Part shown: positions 1 through 11,798 of the stretch, one piece after another
Layout of the letters: every line of letters begins with the position of its first letter
How positions within the stretch are numbered: position 1 is the first letter of the stretch
Source of the DNA: Fistulifera solaris
Taxonomy: Eukaryota > Bacillariophyta > Bacillariophyceae > Naviculales > Stauroneidaceae
Direction: 5' to 3'
Assembly: GCA_030295235.1 (NCBI GenBank)
Contig: AP026152.1
Coordinates: 372,001 to 436,000 of the forward strand
DNA: 64,000 bases
The notes under the pieces: model-generated
What the model was told of the DNA's origin: nothing
What the model saw: the letters and a program-made list of their open reading frames with translations, nothing else
Database searches by the model: none
Position numbers and translations under genes: made by a program

Positions 1-2765
1 CCCGCAAAACTGGTTGCTCGTCGCCACTTCGAAGACCTTTCCCAACAACAATTACGAGATCATGGAACTCGTCGGTTGGCGATTTACTGCGCAATTGCTC
101 CAGATGGTTGCGTACAGCTGCGCGGGCCATTGCAGCAGAAAAGCTGTGCAGATCCATAGCCCGCATGTAATTGCCTTTTTCATCTCTTGTATTCCGCCAT
201 GGTTTGACTACGTCCTTTCGCATAGCATCTCTAAAAATGCTGAGAGCCATATCCTTCTGCCCTGCATTTTCTAGCGCAAGAATAAGGCTACCATAGGTCA
301 CTACGTTGGGTGATAGGCCCCTTCCACTCATCTGCTTCATTCGCTCGAATAGATCTAGGGCTTCGACCCATGCATTGCCTTTTTCGCAAGCTGCGAGAGC
401 AGCATTGAAACAATACAGATTGAGACTGTCGTCGTGGGAGTCTTGTATCGCCGTTTGAAGAATACTAAGGGCTCTCTGCCATTTCCCGGCAGCCTCACAG
501 GCACTTATAGCTGAAGAATAAGTGGGCATATCTGGCTTAAAGCCATCCTCTTTCATACGCCGGAGAAGTGACAAGGCGCACTCCCACCACTGAAACTCCT
601 GATTCTCATTATAGCTCCCAGTACTTCCGGACTTCACTGCAACCCTTCGGGCTTCATGTTCCGCCTGATTACAAGCAATCATAGCTTTTCTGTAAGATAG
701 TAAATCAGGCTGGTACATGTCGTTCAATACCTCTAGGGCGATGTCTGCTCTGCCATTTCTCCCACAGGCTGATATCAATGAGTTGAGTGCCACGTTCGGA
801 GTCTTCCAATCCCCGTATAGACGAAAGAGGACGAGCGCCTCTTCCCACTTGTTTGCTTTAGCGCAGGCGATCATGGCATATCCCAACGATACGGGATCGA
901 TGTAAGATGGTGCCTGTCCCACCACGGTATCACTGGAATGAATGATCGCCACGGCTTCTGACCAATAGTCGGGGTTTACACTGAGGGCGCAAGTAATAGC
1001 TCGCACGCAACCCACATCGCACGGGATCTGAATTTTGTGAAAAATATGCAGCGCATCGTCGACCCGCCCGAGTTTTGCGTACGTCTCTATAGCGAGAATA
1101 AGAATAGGGCCAAGTGTCTGCGAATCGAGCTCGTCTCCATGAGAAGCGTTAATAACCTTTTCGATGCTTTGTAATCGAGTATCTGCCTCATCGATTTTGC
1201 GCAAAGTTGATGCCAGTAAGGCCGACGTCGGACGACTTGTCTCGAAACCGTCGCTCAGGGCTGAGAAATACAAGTCCAAAGCAGAGTCAGCATCGCCTTT
1301 GCGCGCATACGCTGTTATAAGGCCGTTATAGGTGACTAAGCTCGGGGCGATATTCTTTTCTTTCATTTCTCGAAACAGCTTTGTAGCACATCGAACATTT
1401 TCCGCCTCAGCAGAAACCCATATCGCTGCCGTGTACATTTGCAGGTCCGGTGAAACACCATTGTCTCGTGCATGTTTCACAAAATAAAGAGCACTATCGA
1501 CGTCTTTGGATTTTCTACAAACCGAAATGGCCCGAGTGTAGGAGACTTTGCTTGGTGGAATAGCTCCTTTGCGATGCCTTCGAGATAGGTTCATTTCGCG
1601 GATTAACTTTTTGCTTCATCGGCATCTGGACAGGCTGCGAGAAGTATGTTGTAGCACGTTTCATCCAAAGCCACGTTAGGCCCGAAACATCCGTTCCGAA
1701 TATCATCGAAAAGAGAGAGCGCTGTTTGATACGGTTCGTTCTCTACACATGCTCGTAAAACAGCACGAATACAAATCATATCCGGTAAATCAACAAATAT
1801 TCCTCCGAAAGATGCCGTCGGAGAGGATTTGGGGGAGTTGGCCATGTAATGAAGAAAATCAATCGCGGTTTCGATCCTGCCATTCCTAGCGAGAGCATTC
1901 AAATAGCTTGTACAGTGAAGAGCATTGAGCATCACATCTTGATCGCTCATGTCCTTCATGATTTTCAGTGCCTCTTCGTCGTTTGCTGCGGACGCACACA
2001 CTTGAAGCAGAGCTCCCCAGAGCGCGTCCGTCATGTAAATCTTGTCGCGTTTCATATCTTCATAATAGGTCAGTGCACGGGAAATATCTCGGGTCTCACT
2101 GGTCACCAACAAAAGTGGTAAATACATGGCTTTATTCAACACGATATTCGTTGATTTTATTTCGCTGAGAAACTCGTCCAGGATTAACCATATTCGCTTC
2201 CGATCCGCCCCTGCCAGATTTCGCGAACAGGCAAAAGAACAGACTCCCAAACGGACTCATCCCAAGCTACATTCCGATATTCTTCCGTCAATTGCTGTTT
2301 CATCAAGTAAGCCTCTTCGATATCGTTGCACAGTCGAAACAGTTGGGTCAATGTGACCGAAGTCGGCAGCACATTCGACCGTTTCATCCGGTCGAGCACC
2401 GCACGTCCATGAAGAAGATGTCCCCCATGGGATGCCAAGACCAACAACGCCATATTGCACAGCTCGATATCTATTTCTGGGGTTTCCTTTGTCAAGAATG
2501 CTATGATTCGATGATATTCTTTGTGTTTGCCCCATCGCTCGATTGTTTTTATCAAATCAGCTTGACGGTCCTTGACTCCGCCAAATGGCGGCGTCTTGTT
2601 TCCATCTGATTCATTCCCCACACCCCGCCTGTGTTTCCGGGCACGTCGATTGCTCGAACGTGAGTTGAGGCCGTCCTTAAGGACTGTGAGCGACGAAGGT
2701 TGCGGCGGATGGTGCAGAAGGAACGAACAAAATGAGCAGTAAATTGTCAAGGCAGATCCTTTCAT
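1..2765 (-). CDS. Pentatricopeptide repeat (PPR) protein, 3' end outside the window
   Basis: Organelle-type PPR protein; the family binds single-stranded RNA in plastids or mitochondria. Many helical repeats of about 35 residues are visible, with typical pieces such as VTYNGLITAYARKGD, VSYTRAISVCRKSKD and PTYSSAISACEAAGKW. The first ATG is at 2765, and the hydrophobic N-terminus could be a targeting peptide. An intron at 2211-2270 (60 nt, GTAGCT..GGCAG) joins EEYRN to GADRKRIW in frame. The frame then breaks at a run of five T at 1608-1612; with six, the protein reads AKKLIREMNLSRRHRKGAIPP, which is good PPR sequence, so a one-base assembly error is likely. From there the frame stays open to position 1. 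The RNA target and organelle cannot be told. Repeat identity is secure; start and splice are inferred. Confidence 0.85.
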
Positions 2766-3653
2766 TGCGGACAATCTAGGCGAAATATCCGGAGAAGGAA
2801 TTGAATACGAAATGACACAAATACTTGCATAAACGTTTCAGCTTTTGTTTTTCTTTATTTGCAACCAATTTTGCCCTATCATCAACATCCATGAAAAATA
2901 ACATGCGAAAAAGTCAATAAAAACGGAGTAAATAATTACATCTACACTCCACGTTAAGGATTTAGCTAAAACCTCGAATGATGAAAATGGGCACCGCTAT
3001 ATATTGTTCATTCACTTTAAAATCATCCGCCATGTCCTAACAACGACAATAATGATGAGATTAAAAACTTCGCTTCATATTCTTATTAAAGCGAGAGGAG
3101 ACGGCTTTTCTCTAAACATAAATAATATCACAAACATTTCTCGGGACTCAGGACTGAATCAATCTTATTCACGAAACTGTGTCTCCTACAGTTCCCTCCC
3201 CACTTCCAGCAAGAAAACAAAAGTATCGTACCGGTTTTGATTCAATAAAATGATGCGGCAGTTTGAATTTTTTAGCTCTGTCCGCCAACGAACATTGCCA
3301 ACGAAAAGATGAGACAAAAACAGCGCCGCACGCCTACACGACGACGATAATGATCGCGAGACTTCGACGACTGTCCACAAGAACTGCTCTGAAATCCGTG
3401 AACTTCCATCAAAAGAAAAAACGATAGACTGCTACTTATATTTAAGTACACGCACACGAAGCCCTGCAAAAATGTTTCGATAAGAAAGGATACTCGATCC
3501 GAAAGAGTGAAGGATGTTCACCGAAGGGTTCGCATCCAGCGAACATCTCTGACAAATTGCCTCTCTTTCGCACTCGACATCCTCCGGAGCAGGAGATGCT
3601 TTCACACAAAAAGCATTTCATAGATATTGAAAGCAAACGAGATAGGTTTCACC
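2766..3653. other. Intergenic, no gene seen
   Basis: AT-rich spacer between the divergent PPR and BAR-like genes. Open frames here are short and resemble no family. It presumably holds both promoters, but no clear TATA box or repeat was recognised. Confidence 0.5.
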
Positions 3654-6473
3654 ATGTTCAAAACCAAACATCCCAAGGAAACCAAAGATGCGAGGGGGGA
3701 AGAAAAGTGGTAACACTCATGTCCTCGTCACCATTGCGGAAACACCCACCAAGCCTCCTCCGGACAAAGGGAGTATCGTGCAAGGAGCGAAAAGTCTGCA
3801 CTTCGAAGAGTTGGTAGCGCATCGCTATGCATCGTTCCGACACGATATTCATGAGCTCATCGAGGCGTTGGAAGACTATCACGAATCGATGGTGAACGAG
3901 CGCAAGGCGCGAACCAAGGTGCGTTTGTGACGAGTGCGGCGAATGTCGAATCGTTTGCGATGATCTCACGTATCGTTTAACAGGCCTTTGAAAAAATTGA
4001 TCTGTTTTCGAAGAATACGCCATTGGTCGACGTAATTCGTACTAAGCCCTCGACATCTACCATCACCCGACGACATGATGCAACCAGTCGCGAGCATGCC
4101 GATTTGTTCGAAGATCACATCATTGACTACATCAAGGAATGGAGCGACATTGTTTCGCACAAATTCGAGACGGAAATGAAGGAAATGAAGGAGTACCGAG
4201 AAGAAAAGAAGCGACGCAAGCAGCAAGTCAAGCAGCTCCGGACCCATCGTGATAAGATGTATTTGATCAACAAAGATAAGGCGGAGGACGAGACTCCCAA
4301 ACTGTTACACAAGGAAGATAAACTCGACGTCGCAAACCATCGCTACGAGAAACACAAGAAGATTCTTTCTCAGATCATTGAAGAGCTCATTGATGGATCG
4401 TGGAAGGACTTGTATCCGTTAATGGCCAACATCTACCAATTGGAGATTGACACGGCGAACAAGAAAGCTGCCATTCTCGGGGGATTGCAGAATTCCATTG
4501 ACAAATTGTCCAAGATTACCAAGGAGCAAGGCTCATCGCCCAGTTCAGTCAGTAGCAACACGACTTTGTGGCGAAGCTTGCGAACGGACTGGCTCAACTC
4601 CGGACCCGTGCCGACCGTGCCAACGAAGGACGATACGCAACCGATGGCGAACACTCTCACGACTCCCGTCCCGACCATGGAAAACCGCGACCAGAGTGAA
4701 AAGAGGAACGATGAAGAAAAGCTTCCTCTCATTGAAGAAGACGTTATGACGGAAAGAGAAGATTTGCCACAAGATACGGAGCAGAGAGAATTGCTAGTCG
4801 AGCAAACGTTTGTGACTTCAGGTACGGAAAAGCCGGCATCGCAAACCGATCAGACAACTCGATCACAAACGGTTCAGCCCTTGTTCGATCGACAAGCCGC
4901 AACTTTCGAGACATCTCAGATGGAAGAGGAGCAAGCAGATAAGTCTCAAAGCAAGAAGTCTGGATTGATGGATGCCATTATCCCTCCATACTTCACAGGA
5001 GATAAAAAGGATCAGAAAAAGGAGCCTTCGGATGAATTTCAACACGCTGAAAGCACAGAGCCTTACGACAAGCAACCTGGATTGGTGCGTTCGGTTCTCC
5101 CTCCGTATTACAAGGGGGAAGGGAACGAGAGAGACGAAATTCGAGTTGACGAGCCAGATGAGCTGCAAGATGATTCTGAAGAGAAGCAAGGCGGAATTTT
5201 GAGCTCTTTGCTTCCTCCGTATGGCAAAGGAGAAACAACGGATCGAGATAACGTCCAGAATGATGGGAACGAAATTTATCAAAACACACAAGAGGATGAG
5301 TCTCGTAACAAATCGAGTGGATTGATGGGATCGCTCATCCCGGCCTATAGTAAAGAAGAAGATACTGATCGCGATAATGTCCAGGGCGAGCAGGGCAACT
5401 ACCAAGGCACGCAACAGGTTGATTCTCGTGATAAGCAACCCGGACTGGTTAGTTCGATAAAGTCGTACATGAAAGGAAACGCCACAGAAAGTGAAGAACG
5501 CGATACCACTCAAAACTCGCAACACATTGATTCTCAAAACGAATCTCGCTCCAAGCAACCTGGACTTGTTGGTTCCCTAAAGTCATACTTCAAGGGCAAA
5601 GCCGATGACCAGGGAAACACTTCAGAAAATCAAACGTCGTATTCAGAGGGAGACAAAGTTGATGAGTCTCAAGAAACGGGCGGCTTGGTGTATGGAACGA
5701 ATGAGACAGAGTTGGATCAACCGGCCGCATTTGTAGACACAGGGGCATCGCAGGCAAACAATGGTCAAGCAGTTGGGCCTGAGTACGATCGACAGTCCGC
5801 ATTTTCAGACAAGGGACAATCCGAATCTCAGAGAAGCCAGCAATCGTCGAAGAACGTCCAATTCGAAGATCTTCAAAAGGATGATTGGAAGAAGACCAAC
5901 GATTACATGGGGGAGTCGGGACTGGATCAACCAGCTGCATTTGTAGACACAGGAGCTTCTCAATATCAAGAATCTGGGTCCCAGGACGAGTCGCAAATGG
6001 ATCAGTCGACTCCTCGCGAAAAACAGCAGAGTGAGATGAACATTGATCGCATGGCTGAGTTTCAGAACGATCCGTTGCGCGAGTTTGGAGGCGGTTCACA
6101 GGGCGAAACGAACCAGAATCCATCCAGCACCACCCTGGGCAAAGTGAACGATACGTCGGACTACGATCCATCCAGCTCTACCAAGGGCGATACGAACAAT
6201 CCTTCGGACCACAATCCATCCGGCGCGACGCAAGACGATATCAACGATTCCTCAGAATACGATCCATCCAGCGAACCCAGAGACGACCCGAGGCAAAATC
6301 CATCCGACAAGGACGCCAAGTCCGCCGCCTTCTTAATCGATCAACCATTGGCCTTTCAGATCGATGAACCGGTCACCTTTCAAGTCGTCGACCAACCGGG
6401 CGCTGTAGAACAGACGGATCCGGATACCTTTGAAATTTACGAGACCGATCCCAATCAGACCAGCTCCAAGTAG
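3654..6473 (+). CDS. BAR-like coiled-coil protein with long repetitive acidic tail
   Basis: Two exons with an intron at 3919-3983 (65 nt). The first ~250 residues are helical and charged (FRHDIHELIEALEDYHESMV; WSDIVSHKFETEMKEMKEYR; LYPLMANIYQLEIDTANKKA), the pattern of an amphiphysin-type BAR domain, which binds curved membranes. The remaining ~570 residues are acidic and disordered. They hold six tandem units of about 40 residues (4945-5670), each built on K-x-x-GL[MV]-x-S followed by P-P-Y or K-S-Y and K-G. A motif DQPAAFVDTGAS occurs twice, and DPSS/DNPS acidic repeats follow. The ATG at 3654 has the better context (CACCATG) but leaves frame at a run of six G (3694-3699); with five G it reads straight through. 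The ATG at 3688 is in frame as written and gives 906 residues. The BAR call is inference from pattern. Confidence 0.7.
4945..5670 (+). repeat. Six coding tandem repeats, ~120 nt period
   Basis: Six diverged units inside the BAR-like gene start near 4951, 5066, 5184, 5308, 5431 and 5551. Units 1-4 carry a core ending in PPY or PAY; units 5 and 6 carry SYMKG or SYFKG instead. The spacing between cores is acidic and rich in Asp, Glu, Gln and Asn. Confidence 0.8.
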
Positions 6474-6781
6474 AAAATGTCGTGTGAATGTTGACAAATA
6501 AAGATGGATGTGAAGTGAAATTTGTGTTTGAGGTTTACCATCTAAAGTTTACATAAAGAAAGAATCGCATAACAATAGTTATCCACAATTAGCGTTACGC
6601 TACACAATCGAATAGATCAGCTCCAGGCGTCTTTTGACGAGATATGCAGGTCGTGTTTTTCGAAAAAATCGCACGTTATGATTGAGTCACTCTGTAAGCT
6701 TACTTGGTTGTAATTATACATGGTATAGATGTTATAACGAATGTCGACTGCTTCTCATCTGCTCCGCATCACTTTCGTTCA
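6474..6781. other. Convergent 3' spacer, no gene seen
   Basis: Holds the 3' untranslated ends of the BAR-like gene and the lipocalin on the opposite strand. An AATAAAG stretch near 6497 may serve the BAR-like transcript. Nothing else seen. Confidence 0.5.
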
Positions 6782-7354
6782 TTAGTTCACCGTTGTGAGC
6801 ATACTATCTGGAATTTCTTGTGAAGTAAAACCACGCTTCTCGCGTTCCTCCCTGGTCCATACTTGCGGAACTTTGCGCAATCCATCCAGCGAATACTGAT
6901 GCTTCTCCACCAGACGCTTCGTGAGCATATCGTACAAGTCTTCTGGCATTTGCGGATGACGATACATGATCCAACAATATCTTCGATTCGGAAAGCCGAC
7001 CACGGTGTACATGTAATCTTGATCGTCCAGTTCAATAATCTTGTACGGCATTTTGATGGGCCAGAAGGGTGAGACTTTCCAATCCCCGGAATTCTTCTTG
7101 TCGCCCAAAACATATCCCTTTTGAGGCAAACTTCCCATCTTCGAAGTCAAAGGCTCTTTTGTATTGAAATGAAAATCAATATCAATGTCATGGCTATTGT
7201 TCTCGAGCCACGTGTATCGTTCGACGGCATTCGAATTGGTCGTTTCCAACATTGTGGGTTTGACGGCAATCACGAACCAACTGCCCATGAAACGGGCGGT
7301 GTCGCATTTCGGAACGCATTGCATCGGTGCGAAAGAAGAGGTAGATTGTCCCAT
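6782..7354 (-). CDS. Lipocalin of the Blc/ApoD/TIL type
   Basis: Single-exon protein of 190 residues, the usual length for small lipocalins, which bind lipids or other hydrophobic ligands. The first lipocalin motif is clear (FMGSWFVIAVKP, with the invariant G-x-W near residue 25), followed by NAVERYTW. A later conserved stretch, YTVVGFPNRRYCWIMYR, matches the second structural region of Blc and plant temperature-induced lipocalins. There is no signal peptide. Instead the protein begins MGQSTSS, a good N-myristoylation sequence, so it may sit on the inner face of a membrane. Ligand unknown. Confidence 0.8.
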   Translation of the reverse strand: MGQSTSSFAPMQCVPKCDTARFMGSWFVIAVKPTMLETTNSNAVERYTWLENNSHDIDIDFHFNTKEPLTSKMGSLPQKGYVLGDKKNSGDWKVSPFWPIKMPYKIIELDDQDYMYTVVGFPNRRYCWIMYRHPQMPEDLYDMLTKRLVEKHQYSLDGLRKVPQVWTREEREKRGFTSQEIPDSMLTTVN

Positions 7355-7818
7355 CTTGTTGTTGAGTGATGATTTGTAGTTGCTTCTTTATCACGATTGG
7401 TTTGTTTTGTGAGAATGTCTTTTTTGCGAGAACGATCGCGAAGCTTTTGGCGCGACAATAACTTTTTGAGAACCGTTGGGAACGTCGTTTCGAATGCTTA
7501 CCGTTTGTACACTCCGAACAACAGTGGCCAAAAGGTGTATGAGCTGGAGTGAATGACTCGGACACACGCTGAACACGTCATTCGTGTCTTACGGAGTATA
7601 AGTCCCGTATTATAGGAAGACGAACTAGGCGGATATCAAAAGAACATTTCGATGACCAAAAGACGGCCCATCTTCGTGTCTCTCAGCCCATTTTGTAAGA
7701 AGAAAGACTCTACCTAATCAGTTACAAAAAGAATTCAAAGTAGCATCGTTCTGATTAACTTCTACCAGATACTTAGGCTTTTACGTTCTGCTCATTGTAG
7801 ATGCATGTCATGAATTAT
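7355..7818. other. Intergenic, no gene seen
   Basis: Spacer between the 5' end of the lipocalin and the 3' end of the HdeD-like gene, both on the minus strand. Probably the lipocalin promoter. Open frames are short and unrecognised. Confidence 0.45.
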
Positions 7819-8666
7819 TTAACGATCACCATTCGAAATGGCTTGACCGGTCAATCCCGCACGAATTCGCGAAGCACCCGAACTGACAAATTTAATGCCC
7901 AACAAGGTACCCAAGACCGCCAAGGGTTCATTGACATGATTCCAAATGATTTGAGAACCCAACACGGAGGCAATGCCGGTCGTCAACACCCATCCACGAT
8001 CGGGTAGATCCTGGTTGCGGAGCGCTGTCACGGCGCGGAAGCTGCCGTCGACAAAGGTACTGGCGGCGACACCAATTGTCGTAATGAGGGCAAAATCGTA
8101 AGGATCGACACGCAGCAAATAGCCCAACAAGACTTGCGAACCACCCAACAAGACATTGCGCCATTTGAAAGTATCTTCCACAAAGAGACTGGAAAAGACA
8201 TTGACGGCTCCAATGATCATCAACAGAAAGCTTTGTTGCACGGCCGTGATGGAAATGGCCAAAGTGGGGGCCAAGAGCGCAAACATGCCGACGGCAAATT
8301 GGAGGGTACCTTCTGTGAGTATCCAACCCCAATTTTGCGCCAAGCGCTTTTTGTTGCGATTCGCATCAAAAAAGCAAGACGCGTTTGTTGTCCATGTATT
8401 CGGGGACCTTTTCGGCCTGCTTTTGAATTTTATCCTTGGCTTCATTCAAGGATTCTTTCGCATTTTCCGCGTTCCACTGCCGGAAAGAATAGTTTAGATT
8501 ATAAACAAAACGAACAATATGGCTAATCCTTCATCAGATTGAATGTGCGCACCTTATTATTCGCAGCAAGGCTAGTCGTCTGTGTTGCTCGAGGCTGAAG
8601 GGAAAGGAAAGCATTCGTCGTGCCCGACAGAAGGGCGCCGGTAGTGATGATTGTTGTATACTTCAT
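7819..8666 (-). CDS. Plastid-targeted HdeD/DUF308-like membrane protein
   Basis: Exon 1 (8553-8666) encodes 38 residues: a signal peptide followed by TTNAFLSLQPR, the [AS]-A-F junction of diatom plastid precursors. An intron at 8477-8552 (76 nt, GTGCGC..GGCAG) leads to exon 2, which starts with an amphipathic stretch (WNAENAKESLNEAKDKI). At least five membrane segments follow (LQFAVGMFALLAPTLAISI, SFLLMIIGAVNVFSSLF, NVLLGGSQVLLGYLL and others), spaced as in HdeD/DUF308 proteins. In exon 2 the frame breaks at six A on the plus strand (8368-8373); with five it reads RVLLFDANRNKKRLAQ and continues, so a base is probably extra. The ATG at 8445 is therefore not the start. Function in plastids is not known to me. 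Confidence 0.7.
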
Positions 8667-9226
8667 TTTCGTTTATGCTGTTGAAATAAAACAAGAGGCT
8701 ATTTATGAGAACAGTCAACTACATGACAGAAGGACTTCATGTTGTTGAATTCAACATCCGTGGTTTGCATCTCCGAAGATCTTGCGAACCGCAATGGCTT
8801 TCTTTCATGGTTTGAGAACCCATCCGCTTTCTTCCAAGCACATCTCTAAAGATTCGCATCGATAGAGCAAACTTTCTAGGTAGAAAACAATTGCCCGGGT
8901 GATAGGAAGCAATCTTTCGAATTCGAAGTGTCGAAGAGCTTCTATCGATTTTGTGTTTTGTGCGTGATGCAAAATACCAAATACCCCGTAGTAATAGATC
9001 GCGGCGAACGGGTCACGAATGTACGTGAATGGACGAGGACGAAACGGCACTGAAATGGAAAACCGCAACGACATTTCCCATTTTGAGCTTTTGTGAATGC
9101 GTTCCGCAGATTTTGCAACCGCGTGGCATTTCGTCACAAAAAGAGATTGCAGTCGATTCGGTTCGGGTTGTCTCCGTTGTTTCTCTTGATTGGCAATTTT
9201 AAAGCCATTTTTTTATCATCCTTATC
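8667..9226. other. Divergent promoter region
   Basis: Lies between the HdeD-like gene (minus) and fibrillin (plus), both plastid-targeted. A 110-codon minus-strand frame at 8805-9137 has no recognisable domain and is not called. Confidence 0.45.
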
Positions 9227-10188
9227 ATGAGACTCGATTTCGCACCGCTACTGATCACGTACGCGACTCTGGCAGTCTCGGCATTTCAGCCATTGACGAC
9301 GACGACTTCTCTGGATCGAACGTCTCTCTTTTCCTCGTCTTCCGTTGATTTGACTGTATCGGCCAAAACATACTTACTGGATGTCGCCGAACGTCTCAAA
9401 TCACAAAATGGAGTCTTTATTGTGGATCCGAAAGCACAAGACGAATTACAAAAGGCGGTACAAGAACTCGAACAGCAGAGTCAATCCATGAAATCCCCCG
9501 GGCCAAAAGCCTACCTGGGTGACTGGACGTTGCTCTGCACCGTCGCGACTCCCAAATCCAATTTCCCCTCCATTCCGGTATTACCCAACAATCCCATCCG
9601 CGAGTCGATCGCTCAAGCATCGAATCAATACGTCAAAGTCGTCCAACGCATCCGTTCCGACAACAACCAAACGGTCAATCGCGTCGATCACGTGATTGAA
9701 TACCAACCTCCGGATCAAATCGGGAATGTCTTGTCGGCCATTCCCAATCTTCCCGAAGCCATTGCCCAGTTCAAAATACCCAATCCCTTGCAAGTTCGAA
9801 AAAGCAAAGTGGTACTCTGTCATGAAGCGCAAGTTTCTCCGTCCGACTCGTCTCTGTTTTCGACAAAACTGACACTCAAAAGTGTCGTACTCAATGTCGC
9901 GGGGACTTCGGCGATGCTGGATCCGCAAGGAGCCGATGTGTGGGCTGCTAACTTGCCGGGCGTTCCCGATGTGTTGGGACGAGATACGTTCGAGACGACG
10001 TATTTGGATGATACGTTGCGGATCAGTCGCACGCAGGCTGGATTCATCGATCAATTGCGGGTCTTTGTGCGAGAACCGCCCACGACGTTTGGTGAAAAGA
10101 GGAAGAGGAATATGTCGTAGTGACGGAGCTGGTCGATGAAGGCGACGCCGACGAAGATGTTGCTCCTTCGGATTACTACGAAGACTAA
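9227..10188 (+). CDS. Plastid lipid-associated protein (PAP/fibrillin)
   Basis: Fibrillins coat plastoglobules and thylakoid membranes and bind lipids. The N-terminus is a signal peptide ending in AVSAFQP, a diatom plastid-targeting junction. The PAP domain spans about residues 45-285: KTYLLDVAERL, then YLGDWTLLCTVA near residue 95, and near the C-terminus DTFETTYLDDTLRISRTQAG, which matches the conserved closing strand of fibrillins (Y-L-D..L-R-I-S-R). As written the frame ends at 10120. If the run of four A at 10095-10098 were five, the protein would continue with an acidic tail (EKEEEEYVVVTELVDEGDAD) to a stop at 10186. That extension is plausible but unproven. No intron. Confidence 0.82.
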
Positions 10189-10413
10189 AAACTAAACAAG
10201 GAGAAAACACGGAAAAAGGCAATAGTCGACAAATAATAAACTACATGTTATAGCTAAGACATTAAATGTTTTTGTATTCAATCGAAATAACTAAACGAGT
10301 TCATCTTTTAATTCAAAGTTTACAAACAATGACAATTTCAAAATAGCTGTTCAGAACGGTCACGTAATCCTTCGTATTCGAAGAAGAAACAATTCACTTT
10401 GCGATGAATGGGT

Positions 10414-10429
10414 GGAGGTAAGAACCTCC
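10414..10429 (-). terminator. Histone 3' stem-loop of H1
   Basis: Six-base stem GGAGGT/ACCTCC with loop TCTT on the minus strand, flanked by AACC upstream and ACCC downstream. It is 35-50 nt past the H1 stop and belongs to the set of five histone hairpins. CAAAG follows the ACCC box (10397-10413). Confidence 0.9.
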
Positions 10430-10463
10430 GGTTGTTGTAAGAAAAGATCTTGTCTTTTTTTCT

Positions 10464-10987
10464 TTACTTCTTTTCCGCGGCAGGAGCGGCCTTTTTCTTG
10501 GGAGCCGTCTTCTTGGCGGCCGGCTTGGCCTTGGTGGCCGCCGCCTTTTTCGGAGCCGCGGGCTTCTTCGCTTTGGGTGCGGTAGCCTTCTTGGCGGCAG
10601 CCGGCTTTTTGGCCTTGGTGGCGGTCTTTTTGGGAGCCGCCGTCTTCTTGGCGGTCGTCGTCGCCTTTTTCTTGGGCTTGGTCGGCGCCTTCTTGGCCGT
10701 CGTCGTCTTCTTGGTGGCCGTTTCCTTCTTCTTGGGCGCTTCCGCAGCCTTCTTGGCGGTCGCCGTCGCCTTCTTTTGAAATCGGCCGAGAGCTTGTAGG
10801 AATTCTTGTTCTGAACGAATTCACCCGAAGCCACACCATTCTTCAAGGCTTGCAAGAACGTTGCGTTTTGCCACTTCTTATCTTTGGGCATTTTGTCCTG
10901 CATGGCCTTCTTGATGGCAATCATACTCGACCCATTGCGGTCTCCGAGGGTGGTAATGGCCGAAACAATTCCTGCTTTGTACGACAT
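10464..10987 (-). CDS. Linker histone H1
   Basis: Linker histone that binds nucleosome entry and exit DNA. The N-terminal winged-helix domain reads YKAGIVSAITTLGDRNGSS...FLQALKNGVASGEFVQ. It is followed by a long tail of Lys, Ala, Pro and Thr with many AKK and APKK units. As written the tail shifts frame at four T on the plus strand (10774-10777); one more base gives a classic H1 tail ending APAAEKK at the TAA at 10464. The shifted reading gives an implausible run of Arg and Pro, so an assembly error is nearly certain. An upstream in-frame GTG (11011) is not the start; the ATG at 10987 is. A 5' UTR intron (10999-11098, GTAAGT..TTGCAG) is likely. Expression should follow DNA replication, given the 3' hairpin. 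Confidence 0.9.
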
Positions 10988-11098
10988 GATGTTACGTTCT
11001 GCAACAGGCACAACGCGGTCAGTCTAATGCTCAACTAATTACAAAAGACGTCACGGAGAATTCCACAGTCATCACTTGCTGCGACAAGAGGTACTTAC

Positions 11099-11730
11099 AT
11101 GTTTGTTTTGAATCAATCAACTGCTGTAAATGTTGTTGCAATGCGATGCAAATCGGTTGCTTGCTTTGCAAAAACGAGTCGGCCAATCTCCGCCTGCGCC
11201 CGAATTTGAATCCTGCGCCAGCCTACCTGCGCGTAGAACGCTACGGCGTTGTACATACGGGAAAAGCTACAGGAGCTTCAGTACTGGATTACGAAAATTT
11301 GACTCATGTCCCAGCGCGTCCGTTGGTCGCGCCAGCATGATCGGCGTGAACGAATGACAATGATCAATGATGGCGTTGTCCTCGCAAGCGCAATGAGAAG
11401 CTTGCTTTGGCTTGCTCTTGCAGTCTCTTCAGATGATATTCATTCAGCATTGCAGAACGAACATGGCCTGCTGGATCGTGAGCCTTTAGGTTTGTTGTGG
11501 GTCGCCTGCTTCTGCAACTTGAAAGGCATTGCTCTAGTGACGCTAAGCGACAGCTACGAAGAAAAGTCTAGACTAGTTCAAAGGAATAGATTCCTAGAAA
11601 GCAATAGGTCATTATAATAAGAAACTACCGAACGCAATCTTTATCACCTGCATCGACATAGAAATCCGTGAAACAAAGCAAGATCAAGTTTGAACAGCCG
11701 AAACAAAAGGTCGTCGCATCCAAAAAAGGA
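11099..11730. other. H1 upstream region and spacer, no gene seen
   Basis: Upstream of H1 there is a GC-rich stretch with a CCAAT core (GGCCAAT near 11170) and repeated CTGCGC boxes (near 11194, 11213, 11227), which may be promoter elements. A plus-strand frame at 11306-11617 resembles nothing. Confidence 0.4.
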
Positions 11731-11746
11731 CTTTGTGTGTTTGGGT

Positions 11747-11762
11747 GGAGGTAAAAACCTCC
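11747..11762 (-). terminator. Histone 3' stem-loop of H2B
   Basis: Stem GGAGGT/ACCTCC with loop TTTT on the minus strand, with AACC before and ACCCAAAC after it. It is about 37 nt past the H2B stop. The downstream box ending in ACAAAG lies at 11731-11746. Confidence 0.92.
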
Positions 11763-11798
11763 GGTTTAAAAATCTACAGAGTAGACAAGGCAATAATC

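Noticed and set aside
2211-2270. Frameshift in the PPR gene at this position
   Set aside because: A perfect GT..AG intron of 60 nt in frame explains the frame change.
8805-9137. Minus-strand 110-codon open frame between the HdeD-like and fibrillin genes
   Set aside because: No domain, leader or homology recognised; it lies inside a divergent promoter.
11306-11617. Plus-strand open frame of 103 codons between H1 and H2B
   Set aside because: Composition is not protein-like and there is no family resemblance.
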